Origin: Nakazawaea peltata
Taxonomy: Eukaryota; Ascomycota; Pichiomycetes; Alaninales; Pachysolenaceae
Length of the DNA stretch: 64,000 bases
Assembly (NCBI GenBank): GCA_001599355.1
Contig: BCGQ01000007.1
Coordinates: 252,620 to 316,619 of the forward strand
Reading direction: 5' to 3'
Both the position numbers and the translations under genes were made by a program. The notes under the pieces were generated by a model that saw only the letters and a program-made list of their open reading frames with translations, was not told the origin of the DNA and did no database searches. Shown here one piece after another: positions 36,448 to 46,386 of the stretch. Every line of letters begins with the position of its first letter. The stretch's first letter is position 1.

Positions 36448-38373
36448 ATGGACTTCGGCGACGAGGACACTAACAACCCCTTTGTCAGCTCCTCTTACAA
36501 TATATTGGAGCATGAAGGCAACATTGATGACTATTTCAATCGCAGCAAGCGGGAGTCTGGGACTCCAAGGCTAGGCCACGACTATTTCAATGTGCTTGGA
36601 CAGCAAGGGGGGACCCGAGACGCCAGCACTTCTGCTCTCGACGGGCATAACGATTCGCTTGGTCGCACTCAATCTCATGACAATGAAAGTCTAACCGATA
36701 ATGATGATACAAACAACCATATCAGTGGGTATTCAACGTTGGACTTCTCACACCCACTGCACCTTCTGGCGTCTTCAATGCCACTTTCGACATCTGCTGC
36801 TGCCGCTGCCCATTTGGCAGACCAAGCGTACCCTCTGCATCTCGATGACGATACTTATCGGATTGATATTCTGTCTACAGAAACTGTCAATGGTGTTGTC
36901 TACTATATAATAGATGTCTCTGGTTCATCAGAGACTGCTGCTGTCAAAAGACGTTACTCAGACTTCCAGTCCCTTCGCATCAACTTGATAAAGTTCTTCC
37001 CCACTAAGATCATCCCTGTCATTCCAGAAAAGCACACTCTTAAAGACTACTTGCATGGTAACAAACTGCAGAGGAACCATTCAATCGTAGATTTCAGGCG
37101 TCGGAAGTTCGTTGCTTTCCTCAGACACCTCTATGCGGACCAACAGATCCGTGACTCGGTGGTTTTCCAGAAATTTGTCGATCCTAGTGAAGAGATCTGG
37201 CTCGAAGTACTTCGATATGCCCCATTTACGTTGCTTCCCACCAATGTCTTGCTCTCCTCGCCTCGTGATCCTACTAGACCTAATCCATACTATGCATATT
37301 TGCCTATCCCTCCGATGCTGGCATTGAAGGGGTTCGATTCAGACCTCAATAGACAGGTCTTCGTTCCTCTAGAGTCTCAATTTCTCGGTCTAAAGCATGA
37401 TTTGATCGTCATGGAGCAACAGGCTCGCCGGTTAGTAGCTGTCTTGAAGAGTCTTATTGTCAAAAAGGTCGAGTTGGGTGCTCAGTTCAATGTGTTCTCA
37501 TTACTCGACAATAGTGTCTTGACTGAACAGGTCGGACGAGCTGTAGACATGGAGTTCATTAACACTGAAGTGTGGGTCAAAAGTTTAGTTCTTCAACTTA
37601 AAGAGCCTCTTCAAGATTTACGTAATCAATGTGGTGTACTGTTGCAACTCTTACAATTCCGTAAATACAAGGAGTTGCAATTGAGTCAACTCAAGGCTCA
37701 GATCCTCAAGAAACAGCTGAGAACTGCTAAGTTGATTTCTACAGAGAATTTGCATTTGAAGTTAGATCTGGTGTTGAAAAATGGCGCCAGCACTGATTCT
37801 CCTACCATTGCTGCTCTGGTTCGTCGTTTAGAACAAGAAAGACTGCGTAAACTGCTGCGACAGAACGGTCTGCTGAAGCAACAACAGCTGCTGGACCTTC
37901 TGGCGAGCAATGCATTGGTCTCTGCTGAACAACTGCTGCTGCTTTCGCCTACTTCTACGTATTCGAATGTGTCATCACGCCTGCCAACGGCCGATTTCCA
38001 GAGAGTTCAACCGAAAAAGTCATTATTTAACTTATTTGGAGGATCCAAGAAGACCCAACTGAGCTCACCACAGGCTGCTCATATGGCTCAGGAGCATCGT
38101 CTGATCCAAACTTATATTGAGACCAAGGATATCCAGCTCATGACCTCTCAAGAACGCTTAAATGAGCTCACTTACAATAGACAAGAGCTTTCCAAGCTCC
38201 AGAGTTGCTTTGACCTTCTCCTCGATGACTCTAGATACCTCAATGTAGAGATTGAGAAGAGCTGTGCCTTGGAATTGGTCACCATTAAGTACCAACTCTT
38301 TGAGATCTCGAAAGTTTTTGAGAAAAATTTGTTACTTTACTGCAGAGAGCTGAATAATTGGCCAAAAAAATAG
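36448..38373 (+). CDS. SNX41: Sorting nexin SNX41 (SNX41/ATG20 family)
   Basis: This is a PX-BAR sorting nexin that works with Snx4 in retrieval from endosomes to the Golgi and in selective autophagy. The 641-residue protein begins MDFGDEDTNNPFV, like Snx41. It carries a PX domain at about residues 125-250 with the phosphoinositide-binding KRRYSDFQSLRINL (about 170-183) and VIPEKHTLKDYL, then the family's linker (LRYAPFTLLPTNVLL... PNPYYAYLPIPP). A long helical BAR region follows. Two Leu/Gln-rich coiled-coil stretches (about 405-520) are inserted or extended. Sequence alone cannot separate Snx41 from Atg20; the divergent DYN2 neighbour, as in S. cerevisiae, supports SNX41. The start is the first ATG in frame. 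Confidence 0.85.
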   Translation: MDFGDEDTNNPFVSSSYNILEHEGNIDDYFNRSKRESGTPRLGHDYFNVLGQQGGTRDASTSALDGHNDSLGRTQSHDNESLTDNDDTNNHISGYSTLDFSHPLHLLASSMPLSTSAAAAAHLADQAYPLHLDDDTYRIDILSTETVNGVVYYIIDVSGSSETAAVKRRYSDFQSLRINLIKFFPTKIIPVIPEKHTLKDYLHGNKLQRNHSIVDFRRRKFVAFLRHLYADQQIRDSVVFQKFVDPSEEIWLEVLRYAPFTLLPTNVLLSSPRDPTRPNPYYAYLPIPPMLALKGFDSDLNRQVFVPLESQFLGLKHDLIVMEQQARRLVAVLKSLIVKKVELGAQFNVFSLLDNSVLTEQVGRAVDMEFINTEVWVKSLVLQLKEPLQDLRNQCGVLLQLLQFRKYKELQLSQLKAQILKKQLRTAKLISTENLHLKLDLVLKNGASTDSPTIAALVRRLEQERLRKLLRQNGLLKQQQLLDLLASNALVSAEQLLLLSPTSTYSNVSSRLPTADFQRVQPKKSLFNLFGGSKKTQLSSPQAAHMAQEHRLIQTYIETKDIQLMTSQERLNELTYNRQELSKLQSCFDLLLDDSRYLNVEIEKSCALELVTIKYQLFEISKVFEKNLLLYCRELNNWPKK

Positions 38374-38696
38374 GTTTACACTGAGATAGTGATCTCTGAA
38401 ATGAGTCAATATCGTCTATATCTGTTATATAAACTACAATTCCATCATATGATCCATCATACGTTGTAGTCGAGTCTAATATATGTATTTGCTCATGATT
38501 TATTAATTTTTGTATTTCGCATTTCGCATTTGGTTTTATTTAATATTTTGCTGATTTTATATTTTCGTATTGTGCTATTGTTAAATAGGGGCTGTCAGAT
38601 ATCAACCTCATCTCAGCTTGAAGAAGCAACGACTCAAGGACATAACAGACCTAGTACAGCTTCATTGGACCCCATTGCCGGTATCTTGTAGTCATT
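38374..38696. other. Intergenic region SNX41 to unrecognised gene
   Basis: These 323 bp are AT-rich, with a duplicated ATTTCGCATTTCGCATTT string near 38514-38532. This is the 3' flank of SNX41 and the promoter of the following gene. Nothing else is seen. Confidence 0.45.
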
Positions 38697-40634
38697 ATGT
38701 CTTCAGATAACACTTTAGGTGGAACTTCCGTTCAAGATACAGAGTGGTGTGACCACCTTCTTCAATTCAAGATGTATCATGAGCTATTGGAATACTGTGA
38801 GACAAGGTTGAACAGTGATTTGCCGTATTTGATGGTGCCCTCGTGTGAAATTTTGCATATATTTCTTACCATGGCCACCTTCTCACCTCATTATCATCAT
38901 TGGACCGTTAAGCAGAAAACTCAACAAGGTGTGGATGTTGACATGGGACTTAGGCTGGTGCGATATCTTCAGAGCTTGATAGGGTACCTGAAAGAAGTAC
39001 CTAGCATAGATAATAACGAGAATAATGTGGTAGATAACCGTGAAGGTGAATCTACACATGCGTTAGATAGTCTATTTCGTAAAAAAAACCCATATTCCTC
39101 GGAGATACGCCGTCTACAACTGGAGCTTTTGAAGGTGCTCGATATGTTCAATGATTTGACTCCAGGCAGCAGTATACACTCCAAATATTCAAAAAGAAGA
39201 ACGAGAAGGGGTCTGAGGCGTAGTAAATCTCTTCTTTCTATGTATCAAGGATCATCAGATTTAAGCTCATCTTTCGTGGTGTCACCTTCCCCTGTCTCTG
39301 TGAGGGCTACAAGAGAATCTACAGTAGATGATTCTGTCAATAGTTCAGCTGATGAGGAAGCGGATCGCACCGCTTTGAAAATCGAAATAGATCTGTTATA
39401 TAAAAAACTAGATAGCTCTATATCTAAGGAAAGATCTGAGTCTCCCTCTATGTCAACGAGTGTCTCAGAGTTGACTAATTCCGAGGCAGACTCGAGTCGG
39501 AAAAGACCTAGAGAAGATGACAGTGAATGGATATTAGATGATGAGGCGGATGAAGTGGATGCCGCTGATACGTTTATCGAGTTAGATGACGATACCAGAT
39601 CTGCTGATCCAGCCGGAATATTTGGGAAACCTCTTCTTGCTGAACAATTGCAATTCGATCTCTGGACTCTTATTAGAAAATGTTTTGATTTGTCATGGAG
39701 TGATCTGGCAGAAGATGCCAAAAAGCTGTTTATTTGGAAGGAATGGAGACCTCTAATGGGTATTCTCTTAGACCTTATGGAGTTGGAGGTTCAATTGGAG
39801 GTGGAAAATCCCCTACTACAACGATTAATTCGTTGTTTGAGCTTAGAAGATTCTTCTTTGGCATTAGAATTGTTTGTCGATCAATGTTTAGTGTCCTCAA
39901 ATGGAGCCAAACCTTCTATTTATAGTCGAGAGATGCATCAAAATCATCGTTTCGTAATAACTAACGACCTTGAGCTCGTGGATCGTAACACTTCAATGTT
40001 CTACCGTAAACGGCTCTTGGTATTGGGTCTTAGCAGTAGAGATAATGACGATATAGAATCTGTAGCCCAACTCACGGCTCTCCAATTAAGGAAATGGTCC
40101 TATTCTTATGTGTCAGAATTCCTCCTTGAAGATCCTACGACCGTGATCTCTGAAATTGGACTCCAATTCGAAGTCTTGGTTTGTTTGAATATCCTCTCGA
40201 TGCATGGAATGGGTCCAGAGATCTTATTGGATACTTCAAGTTCTCTAACCTCATTCAAAGCTCCCTTTGAATCGCTCTTCCCTTGGCTAGAGGAACCGAG
40301 TCTTGTATCTATAGGTGAAGAATGTCTTCATTCAGGTAAATCCTTCTCATCTTACTTGGAAATAGTGAGAAAGATCCTTCTCTGTCGCTCCATTATTATC
40401 AATCTGTGGTTTCGCAGTAATTTAAGGCCGACATTAACACTTCCCTGGGATCAAATTTGGGAACTACTAGCTCAATATGATACTCAAACCCAATCTGCTG
40501 TCAATTCTACACTCTCATTATATGAGGAGGCGGGCCAAAAGAATGAAAGAGCCCCTTCTCTCTTTAAATTGGAGCCTCTGCTACGTTCCAAATACCATGA
40601 ACAGGCTTCTATTGTGATTCAGAGCAGCCAATAG
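38697..40634 (+). CDS. Unrecognised 645-residue protein
   Basis: I do not recognise this protein. It is soluble, with no signal peptide or membrane helix. Residues about 15-160 are helical (EWCDHLLQFKMYHELLEY, then LRLVRYLQSLIGYL). A basic Arg/Lys patch (KYSKRRTRRGLRRSKS, about 163-178) could be a nuclear localisation signal. A Ser/Asp/Glu-rich disordered part follows (about 180-300), including KRPREDD. The C-terminal part (about 305-620) is again helical with regularly spaced Leu/Trp, resembling helical repeat proteins. It is convergent with SSN2, 58 bp between stops. A nuclear role is a guess from the charge pattern and the neighbour only. Confidence 0.8.
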   Translation: MSSDNTLGGTSVQDTEWCDHLLQFKMYHELLEYCETRLNSDLPYLMVPSCEILHIFLTMATFSPHYHHWTVKQKTQQGVDVDMGLRLVRYLQSLIGYLKEVPSIDNNENNVVDNREGESTHALDSLFRKKNPYSSEIRRLQLELLKVLDMFNDLTPGSSIHSKYSKRRTRRGLRRSKSLLSMYQGSSDLSSSFVVSPSPVSVRATRESTVDDSVNSSADEEADRTALKIEIDLLYKKLDSSISKERSESPSMSTSVSELTNSEADSSRKRPREDDSEWILDDEADEVDAADTFIELDDDTRSADPAGIFGKPLLAEQLQFDLWTLIRKCFDLSWSDLAEDAKKLFIWKEWRPLMGILLDLMELEVQLEVENPLLQRLIRCLSLEDSSLALELFVDQCLVSSNGAKPSIYSREMHQNHRFVITNDLELVDRNTSMFYRKRLLVLGLSSRDNDDIESVAQLTALQLRKWSYSYVSEFLLEDPTTVISEIGLQFEVLVCLNILSMHGMGPEILLDTSSSLTSFKAPFESLFPWLEEPSLVSIGEECLHSGKSFSSYLEIVRKILLCRSIIINLWFRSNLRPTLTLPWDQIWELLAQYDTQTQSAVNSTLSLYEEAGQKNERAPSLFKLEPLLRSKYHEQASIVIQSSQ

Positions 40635-40692
40635 TCCACCTTAGCATATTTTACACTAAATAATCTACACTAATTAATACTAAATGCATATA

Positions 40693-43600
40693 TCATTCGA
40701 TATCTATATGAACTAAAGAGTTGAGACACTTTCTAACAGAAAGAATATGCCATGGAATCATGATCTGTTCATTGACAGAAGCACAATGAAGTCCAGTAGG
40801 TTCATTAATCATCCACGAATCAGCAAGACTGGCCAAATCACGGTATTGACCGAGTAAATCCTTCATTAAGTCAAGTCCATTGACGAAATTAGGACAACTC
40901 ATCAAGTTCACCTCCAAAGTGCTCGAGCCAGTTACATAATGAGGATGAACTGAAGTGGAGGACAGAGAAGCAGCCCCAGCAGCTCCAGACGATCTACTTC
41001 TGAAACGAGAATGAGATTTAGCCTGAGTAGATACTACATTTGAGCCAGGTACCGCCCCAGAACCCATTCCAATTTCCTCTTTCACTCTTGATGGACGAAT
41101 TTGGATGTTGGGAGTCATCGCAGGGTTACTGTTTACAGTAGCGGGAACAGTAGGAGCCGAAGTAAGTCCCCATCCCAGCAGGTTACTACCCGAGGCAGCT
41201 GTAGAAGCAGAACCAGAACCAGTCAGAGTCGGTTTTTTGATAGACAGCTTGAGTAAAAAGCCAGTCTTGATTGAAATCCTATTCTGTTGGTTCGACAATG
41301 GGATTGGGTTCGGTAAAATGATCCCAAAGGCATCATCGGTGATGTCTACAATACATAAATCCTCTGGATGAGAGGTTGAACTCAATCCGGAAGTGGTAAA
41401 TGAACCAGCAAGAGCTCCAGAAGCCGATGTAGTAGCTCCAGAAGTAGCAGAGACTACGTTTATACCTCCAGCTACACCTCCAGAGGCTCCCATAGCTCCC
41501 TGGCTCAGATTTGGAAGCCTTGAAGGTGTCTGGATCATTACAGGCGAATTTGGGTCCATTGGAGTACCAGTATTCATCATCATCATGGCACTTCCGGTCA
41601 TAAAATTCTCTGGAGATTCACCATTTCCCATCAAAAATGGAGTGAGTCCAGTATTCGCTCCTACACTCTGGATATGAGTATTACCGTAACCGGAAGCGAG
41701 CAAAGCAGCATCTGATAACCTCTTATGGTGTCCTCTTGGAAGCCCAGAAGCTCCTCCAAGCGCACCAGAGTTCGATCCGGCTCCATTCCCACCTCCAGAT
41801 CCGGCATTCCCACCTCCAGCTACAAATGTCGACGACGGACCAGACAAAAGGTCAGATGTCGAACCTACAGTGTCAGAAATGGCTGTCTCTCCATTAGAAC
41901 CCGATCTCGATGGGTTCTCAACAGAGTCGAAAACGAAATTCGAGTTCAAATTTACGGCAAGAACAATCAAAAGAAGATTCTTGGTCTTCAATGAGAGTCT
42001 CTTCCAGTGGACAAGCTCGTCATCTGGGATGATATTGTTCAACCTGGTCAATACTAAGTAAGATTTACCAGTATGAGACCGAATATAGGTCAAAGTGGTC
42101 TCCCAGATCTCATTACTGATCTGCTCAAATGTCTTTACAGATGCTTGGTCACCAATAGGCGTCGCAGACCCTTGTTTAGTGTTGGTCTGAGGACTGTACC
42201 AAGCTTTTATGTTGGTAATACGTCCATATTGGTCGGACCAAGTAGCTACACACCAGTTCTTGTCTACAGAACGTTCATACAGCAAGTGAATATACAAGTC
42301 CTTGGAGTTCAACGTCTTGGTGATGTTGGATTTGGTGAGTTTGTACGATATCTTGGCTGGGAGAGGTGGGGATATCGTTGTGAAAGGCCGTGAAAGTAGC
42401 ACGGTGGTCTCTTCTTCTTTACTAGGACATAAATTGTACAATTCTAACGATAATTTGTTCAAAACAGAGTCTCTAATCACTGTATAGGTCTGTTCGACCG
42501 AGTAAAACAATGAAAGAGAGAGGATTTTGGAGAAAATTTGGATATCAGCAGGTTCCGGGGTCACAGATTGAGCTGAGGTTGTAGCTGAAGCCACCTTCCT
42601 CTTCTTCTTTTTATTCCCATCGGATTCCAGCTTAAGAGCCCTTTCGAAACTCAAGACAGCTTGACTTATCTCCAAATAGGTCTGAATAGAGGTGTTTTTG
42701 ATAGCGAACATCAATAAGAGGGGTTTCGAGCTCTTATTTCCAGCTAATTTCTTCCTCAATTGGAGTGCCAACGTTTGAAGTGCCATCTTAGTACTTTCCC
42801 ATTGGGACAGGCTACTGATTTTGGTACTAGAACCGATCTCACACACTCCCAGACGATATTTAAGAGATACTTCAGGATTTTCAAGCTCCAGATCATCAAA
42901 TTTGACCATCTGTTCGAAGTCTTCGAGCTCTGATAATCTACTCATTACTCCTAAGCGTGATCTTTTATACTCATCAAGAAGAGAATCGACGAAATCATCA
43001 GTTTTCCCCGAGAACAGAGAATCCGAGTTGATTCCTGGACCGAACTTCGGAGCTACAAGTACTACATCGAAATCTTTACTGCCTCCAGGAGACTCTAATC
43101 CCAACAAATTCCAGAATCCCAAACTGGCGAGATTTATAGTAAGCTTTTGGTCCATACGACTGACCTTAAGCATAGGTTGAGGTATCTGGAAGAGATATTT
43201 AGAGGTCTGTTGAAGAAGAAGAAGCTGCTGTTGCTGCTGTTGCTGAGAATCGGAATCGACAAACGGATCATTCGGTGTAAGACCATAATTTGTATCGAAT
43301 TTCACATCCTCGTCCTCAGTTTTGACCACCATTTCCTCGGTTTTTAAAGCCTCAGGTGACTCTTCAGCAGATTTACAAGTGAGACATTCGAAATCTCGAG
43401 CTCCAGGAGTCGAACTAATCAGACCCGGTAACTTTTGTTTCAATAAATCACTCAATGGTGTCTTATATACCCCAGGGAAACACTCACGAATCAACTGGGT
43501 CAACAGATCATACGAATTTTCTACATAATTATTCCGTAATTGGAAGGGATTCAGATCCGATGGGTCTGAAGTGTCTTCTACCTCATTGAGAGAGTCAAAT

Positions 43601-46386
43601 ACGAAACTACGAAGTAAAATAGGAAGGATTTCGGCAAGGTCAGCTTTCGGTATGGCCAATGGATGAGACTGGGATCTCAAGAATAAGGTGGGGAGCGTAT
43701 GAACCGGGAGAAGCTTCAATAAGAAGGGGAGCCAATTCTGGTTCTCCAGAGAACCTAAAGAGGAAGCGAGAGCTGCCCCCATAGGAGGAGCAGGACTTGC
43801 ACCTGATCCACTAAGGCCTAAATTGGGGGTCATAGATAAGGCAAGTTCAGCTGGACGACGGAGAGGACTTGAAAATGGCATCGATACCGATTCCAGTTGC
43901 ATTACTGTGGCCCCAGAGTTATTTAGACTGAGATTCAAGCCTAAACCAGCTGGAACTGTAGCTGTAGCTGTAGCTGTAGGACCACTGCCCGACCCAGAAG
44001 ATTCCGAAGATTCACGTTTCAATTCCCGTTCTTCCTCTAAATCCTCTTCTTCGTCATCATCTTCCTCCTCCTCTTCCTCAGCATCAACCTCCATCTCACT
44101 ATCACTCTCATCACTATCATCACTCGACAGCACTACCTTCATAGATCCATATCCATGACTTTTCCGCACGGGCAAGAAGCTTTTCGTTGATGTGTCAGCT
44201 GTCTCGGCTCCAAGAGACTCCAGTTCACTCCCACTAGGGACGTAGAACTTACCTCCATTGAGATATTTACTGTCAATTGACTCTTCAATGGCTGGGTTGA
44301 AGTTCAATGGGGCGAACACAGACTTTTTACGGCTATTTAAATCACCTGAAGTTGGTGTAGACGACTGTTGCTCGCTGTTACCGGCAATAATAGCGAAAGG
44401 AACAGGCTCTGGGGCACCTGGATCCTCATAAAATGACGTATCAGCTCCGGCTGCCTTTGCAAATTGTGTAGAATTGATAAAAGACGTCTCTGCTTGATTG
44501 GAAGTGGCTATTTCGGTGTCCACATCTCCACCGGCGGACAATTCAGCCGGTACTCCGGATGATTCAGACTCTTTTGTGGCCATCAAATCAGGTTCAACTT
44601 CATTGTCTTCATCATCTGAGAAGTATTTATCGATTTCTTCGTCAATAAGAGCATCTGTGAAGAAATCAAGATCACTTGGTGCCCCATTATCGGTATCTTT
44701 GGTAGGTTTATCATCCAGTCTAGGCTGGTCTGCTGTCTGTCCAGGACTATTTGTATCGTCATCATCGTCTTCATTCCCGAAAAGTTCAGTATCCCATTCT
44801 TGGTCCATCAGATCATCATCTTCTGGTTCCAGAACTGGTGCCAGATTGGTTTCCAGACTTTCTGGAGCAGGTTCATCTCCTCCAGTGACGTTTTTGTCTT
44901 CATTTACTTCTGTAGATGCTCCTATAGCAGCTCCAGGACCACTCAATCCACTCATTCCAAACACCAGTGGAGTCCCCGGTGTTCCTACAACCCCTCCAGA
45001 CGCAGGTGTATGCATATTAGACATACTTTCAAGCTCCTTCCGCCTATTAGCATCCACTTCTTTACTGTACTCGACAAATTCGTCGATCATCTCGAACATA
45101 TTGGAGAATATCTCGGCCCGAGAATCATCTTCTACACCCACACTCCCATCTTCCACTCCCTCCTGAGCTATACAAAGCTGTAATGGCCATACTATATACT
45201 TCAATCGAGCATTATTATCCTTCATATACTGGGAGATATTGGGGGTGAGATGGTTCAAATGCTTCAAATTGGGCACCACTTTGACCCAATTGACCATCTC
45301 TACATCTAAATCTATATTGCAATAGCTTTTGAGGAGATGAAGAAGTCTTTCGTAGTTCTGAGGAGGGCCTGGAAGAAGACTCTTTTCGAGTGTTTCTTCG
45401 GCCAAATAAACTCTAACCAGAGATGGTGCAAGATAGATAGCATGCTTGGAGTTGGAGTAAATGGATGCGATATCACTGAGACATTGAAACTTCTGATGAG
45501 TACGCACACATACATTGATGAGGATCTCGTCATTGAAATTGTAAATCGGGTCAATCATCACGAGGTGAAGGACATTGTGCTGTGGTTGTCTCTGCTGTGG
45601 TTCCATCTGACAAATGGCATGATTTCCAAAGCCTAGAAGAGGGCTATCGGACCCGTTTCTCGAGGAGGTGAGTCTCCAGATCAAGAATCGTTTCACAGCC
45701 TTCAAGAAATTGATATAGATCAAAGGCAATGACTTGTTGTTTGACAGTCCTTGGGATTGGTGTGGGGAACTGCTAAAAATGGTCTTGGAATGGAAGGAGC
45801 CTTCTGAAGACAACTCCAAACCGAGCTTTTTCGAGGCAATGATCAGTTGTAACTTCTGAGATGATGTCTGGGACGGAGTCTCGCCACTGCAATTCAAATC
45901 ATACACGTACAATTCCTTGGTATAGACGAACATGATTGCGTCTGGATACAGCTGCCTTATTTCCGATTCCACCTCATAGATACCAGATCCTGAGGTGGCA
46001 GGTGGAGCCAGATTCGCTGTGGTTGGTGGCTTTGTATCTGCTGATGCACCCAGAGCTCCATCTGGTGTGTTTTGGGCTACTTTGGCCCCTGTTGAAGTAC
46101 TGCTGCCTCCAACAGCCGAGGTCACTGAGGAGACACCTGGAGGTGGGGTCAGTGTGGCACGTAAAGAGGGGGACCCTGGGAGTGACGGTTTGGATTCTTG
46201 GCCAGATGTACCTTGGCTCGTCACTATACCCTCAGATGCTCCCTGCTGGCCGCCATTTCCCACCACTGCCCCCGTACTCTCCTTATATTGATACACATAA
46301 TACTTGATCTCACTCAAACGACCCATAGTGAAGCAAGAGGTCTTCAGTCGGAGGGGGAGCTCCGACACAATGGATTCACTTGTCAT
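40693..46386 (-). CDS. SSN2: Mediator kinase-module subunit MED13 (SSN2/SRB9)
   Basis: Med13 links the Cdk8 kinase module to core Mediator and represses or tunes RNA polymerase II transcription. The 1,897-residue protein shows the family N-terminal domain (about 1-450), including WVKVVPNLKHLNHLTPNISQ (about 360-380). A very long disordered acidic middle follows, with EPEDDDLMDQEWDTELFG (about 515-535), a poly-Asp/Glu run and poly-Gln runs. The C-terminal MedPIWI-like domain includes NWCVATWSDQYGRITNIKAW. Tail regions rich in Gly/Ser/Ala (about 1560-1800) are low-complexity. SSN2 (YDR443C) lies in the same chromosome IV neighbourhood as SNX41, LRS4 and PPM1 in S. cerevisiae. The ATG at 46386 is first; a second at MGRLSEIKYY is possible. 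Confidence 0.93.
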   Translation of the reverse strand: MTSESIVSELPLRLKTSCFTMGRLSEIKYYVYQYKESTGAVVGNGGQQGASEGIVTSQGTSGQESKPSLPGSPSLRATLTPPPGVSSVTSAVGGSSTSTGAKVAQNTPDGALGASADTKPPTTANLAPPATSGSGIYEVESEIRQLYPDAIMFVYTKELYVYDLNCSGETPSQTSSQKLQLIIASKKLGLELSSEGSFHSKTIFSSSPHQSQGLSNNKSLPLIYINFLKAVKRFLIWRLTSSRNGSDSPLLGFGNHAICQMEPQQRQPQHNVLHLVMIDPIYNFNDEILINVCVRTHQKFQCLSDIASIYSNSKHAIYLAPSLVRVYLAEETLEKSLLPGPPQNYERLLHLLKSYCNIDLDVEMVNWVKVVPNLKHLNHLTPNISQYMKDNNARLKYIVWPLQLCIAQEGVEDGSVGVEDDSRAEIFSNMFEMIDEFVEYSKEVDANRRKELESMSNMHTPASGGVVGTPGTPLVFGMSGLSGPGAAIGASTEVNEDKNVTGGDEPAPESLETNLAPVLEPEDDDLMDQEWDTELFGNEDDDDDTNSPGQTADQPRLDDKPTKDTDNGAPSDLDFFTDALIDEEIDKYFSDDEDNEVEPDLMATKESESSGVPAELSAGGDVDTEIATSNQAETSFINSTQFAKAAGADTSFYEDPGAPEPVPFAIIAGNSEQQSSTPTSGDLNSRKKSVFAPLNFNPAIEESIDSKYLNGGKFYVPSGSELESLGAETADTSTKSFLPVRKSHGYGSMKVVLSSDDSDESDSEMEVDAEEEEEEDDDEEEDLEEERELKRESSESSGSGSGPTATATATVPAGLGLNLSLNNSGATVMQLESVSMPFSSPLRRPAELALSMTPNLGLSGSGASPAPPMGAALASSLGSLENQNWLPFLLKLLPVHTLPTLFLRSQSHPLAIPKADLAEILPILLRSFVFDSLNEVEDTSDPSDLNPFQLRNNYVENSYDLLTQLIRECFPGVYKTPLSDLLKQKLPGLISSTPGARDFECLTCKSAEESPEALKTEEMVVKTEDEDVKFDTNYGLTPNDPFVDSDSQQQQQQQLLLLQQTSKYLFQIPQPMLKVSRMDQKLTINLASLGFWNLLGLESPGGSKDFDVVLVAPKFGPGINSDSLFSGKTDDFVDSLLDEYKRSRLGVMSRLSELEDFEQMVKFDDLELENPEVSLKYRLGVCEIGSSTKISSLSQWESTKMALQTLALQLRKKLAGNKSSKPLLLMFAIKNTSIQTYLEISQAVLSFERALKLESDGNKKKKRKVASATTSAQSVTPEPADIQIFSKILSLSLFYSVEQTYTVIRDSVLNKLSLELYNLCPSKEEETTVLLSRPFTTISPPLPAKISYKLTKSNITKTLNSKDLYIHLLYERSVDKNWCVATWSDQYGRITNIKAWYSPQTNTKQGSATPIGDQASVKTFEQISNEIWETTLTYIRSHTGKSYLVLTRLNNIIPDDELVHWKRLSLKTKNLLLIVLAVNLNSNFVFDSVENPSRSGSNGETAISDTVGSTSDLLSGPSSTFVAGGGNAGSGGGNGAGSNSGALGGASGLPRGHHKRLSDAALLASGYGNTHIQSVGANTGLTPFLMGNGESPENFMTGSAMMMMNTGTPMDPNSPVMIQTPSRLPNLSQGAMGASGGVAGGINVVSATSGATTSASGALAGSFTTSGLSSTSHPEDLCIVDITDDAFGIILPNPIPLSNQQNRISIKTGFLLKLSIKKPTLTGSGSASTAASGSNLLGWGLTSAPTVPATVNSNPAMTPNIQIRPSRVKEEIGMGSGAVPGSNVVSTQAKSHSRFRSRSSGAAGAASLSSTSVHPHYVTGSSTLEVNLMSCPNFVNGLDLMKDLLGQYRDLASLADSWMINEPTGLHCASVNEQIMIPWHILSVRKCLNSLVHIDIE

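Noticed and set aside
44498-45166. 222-codon serine-rich open frame antisense to SSN2
   Set aside because: It mirrors the acidic, serine-poor region of MED13 on the other strand and has no family features.
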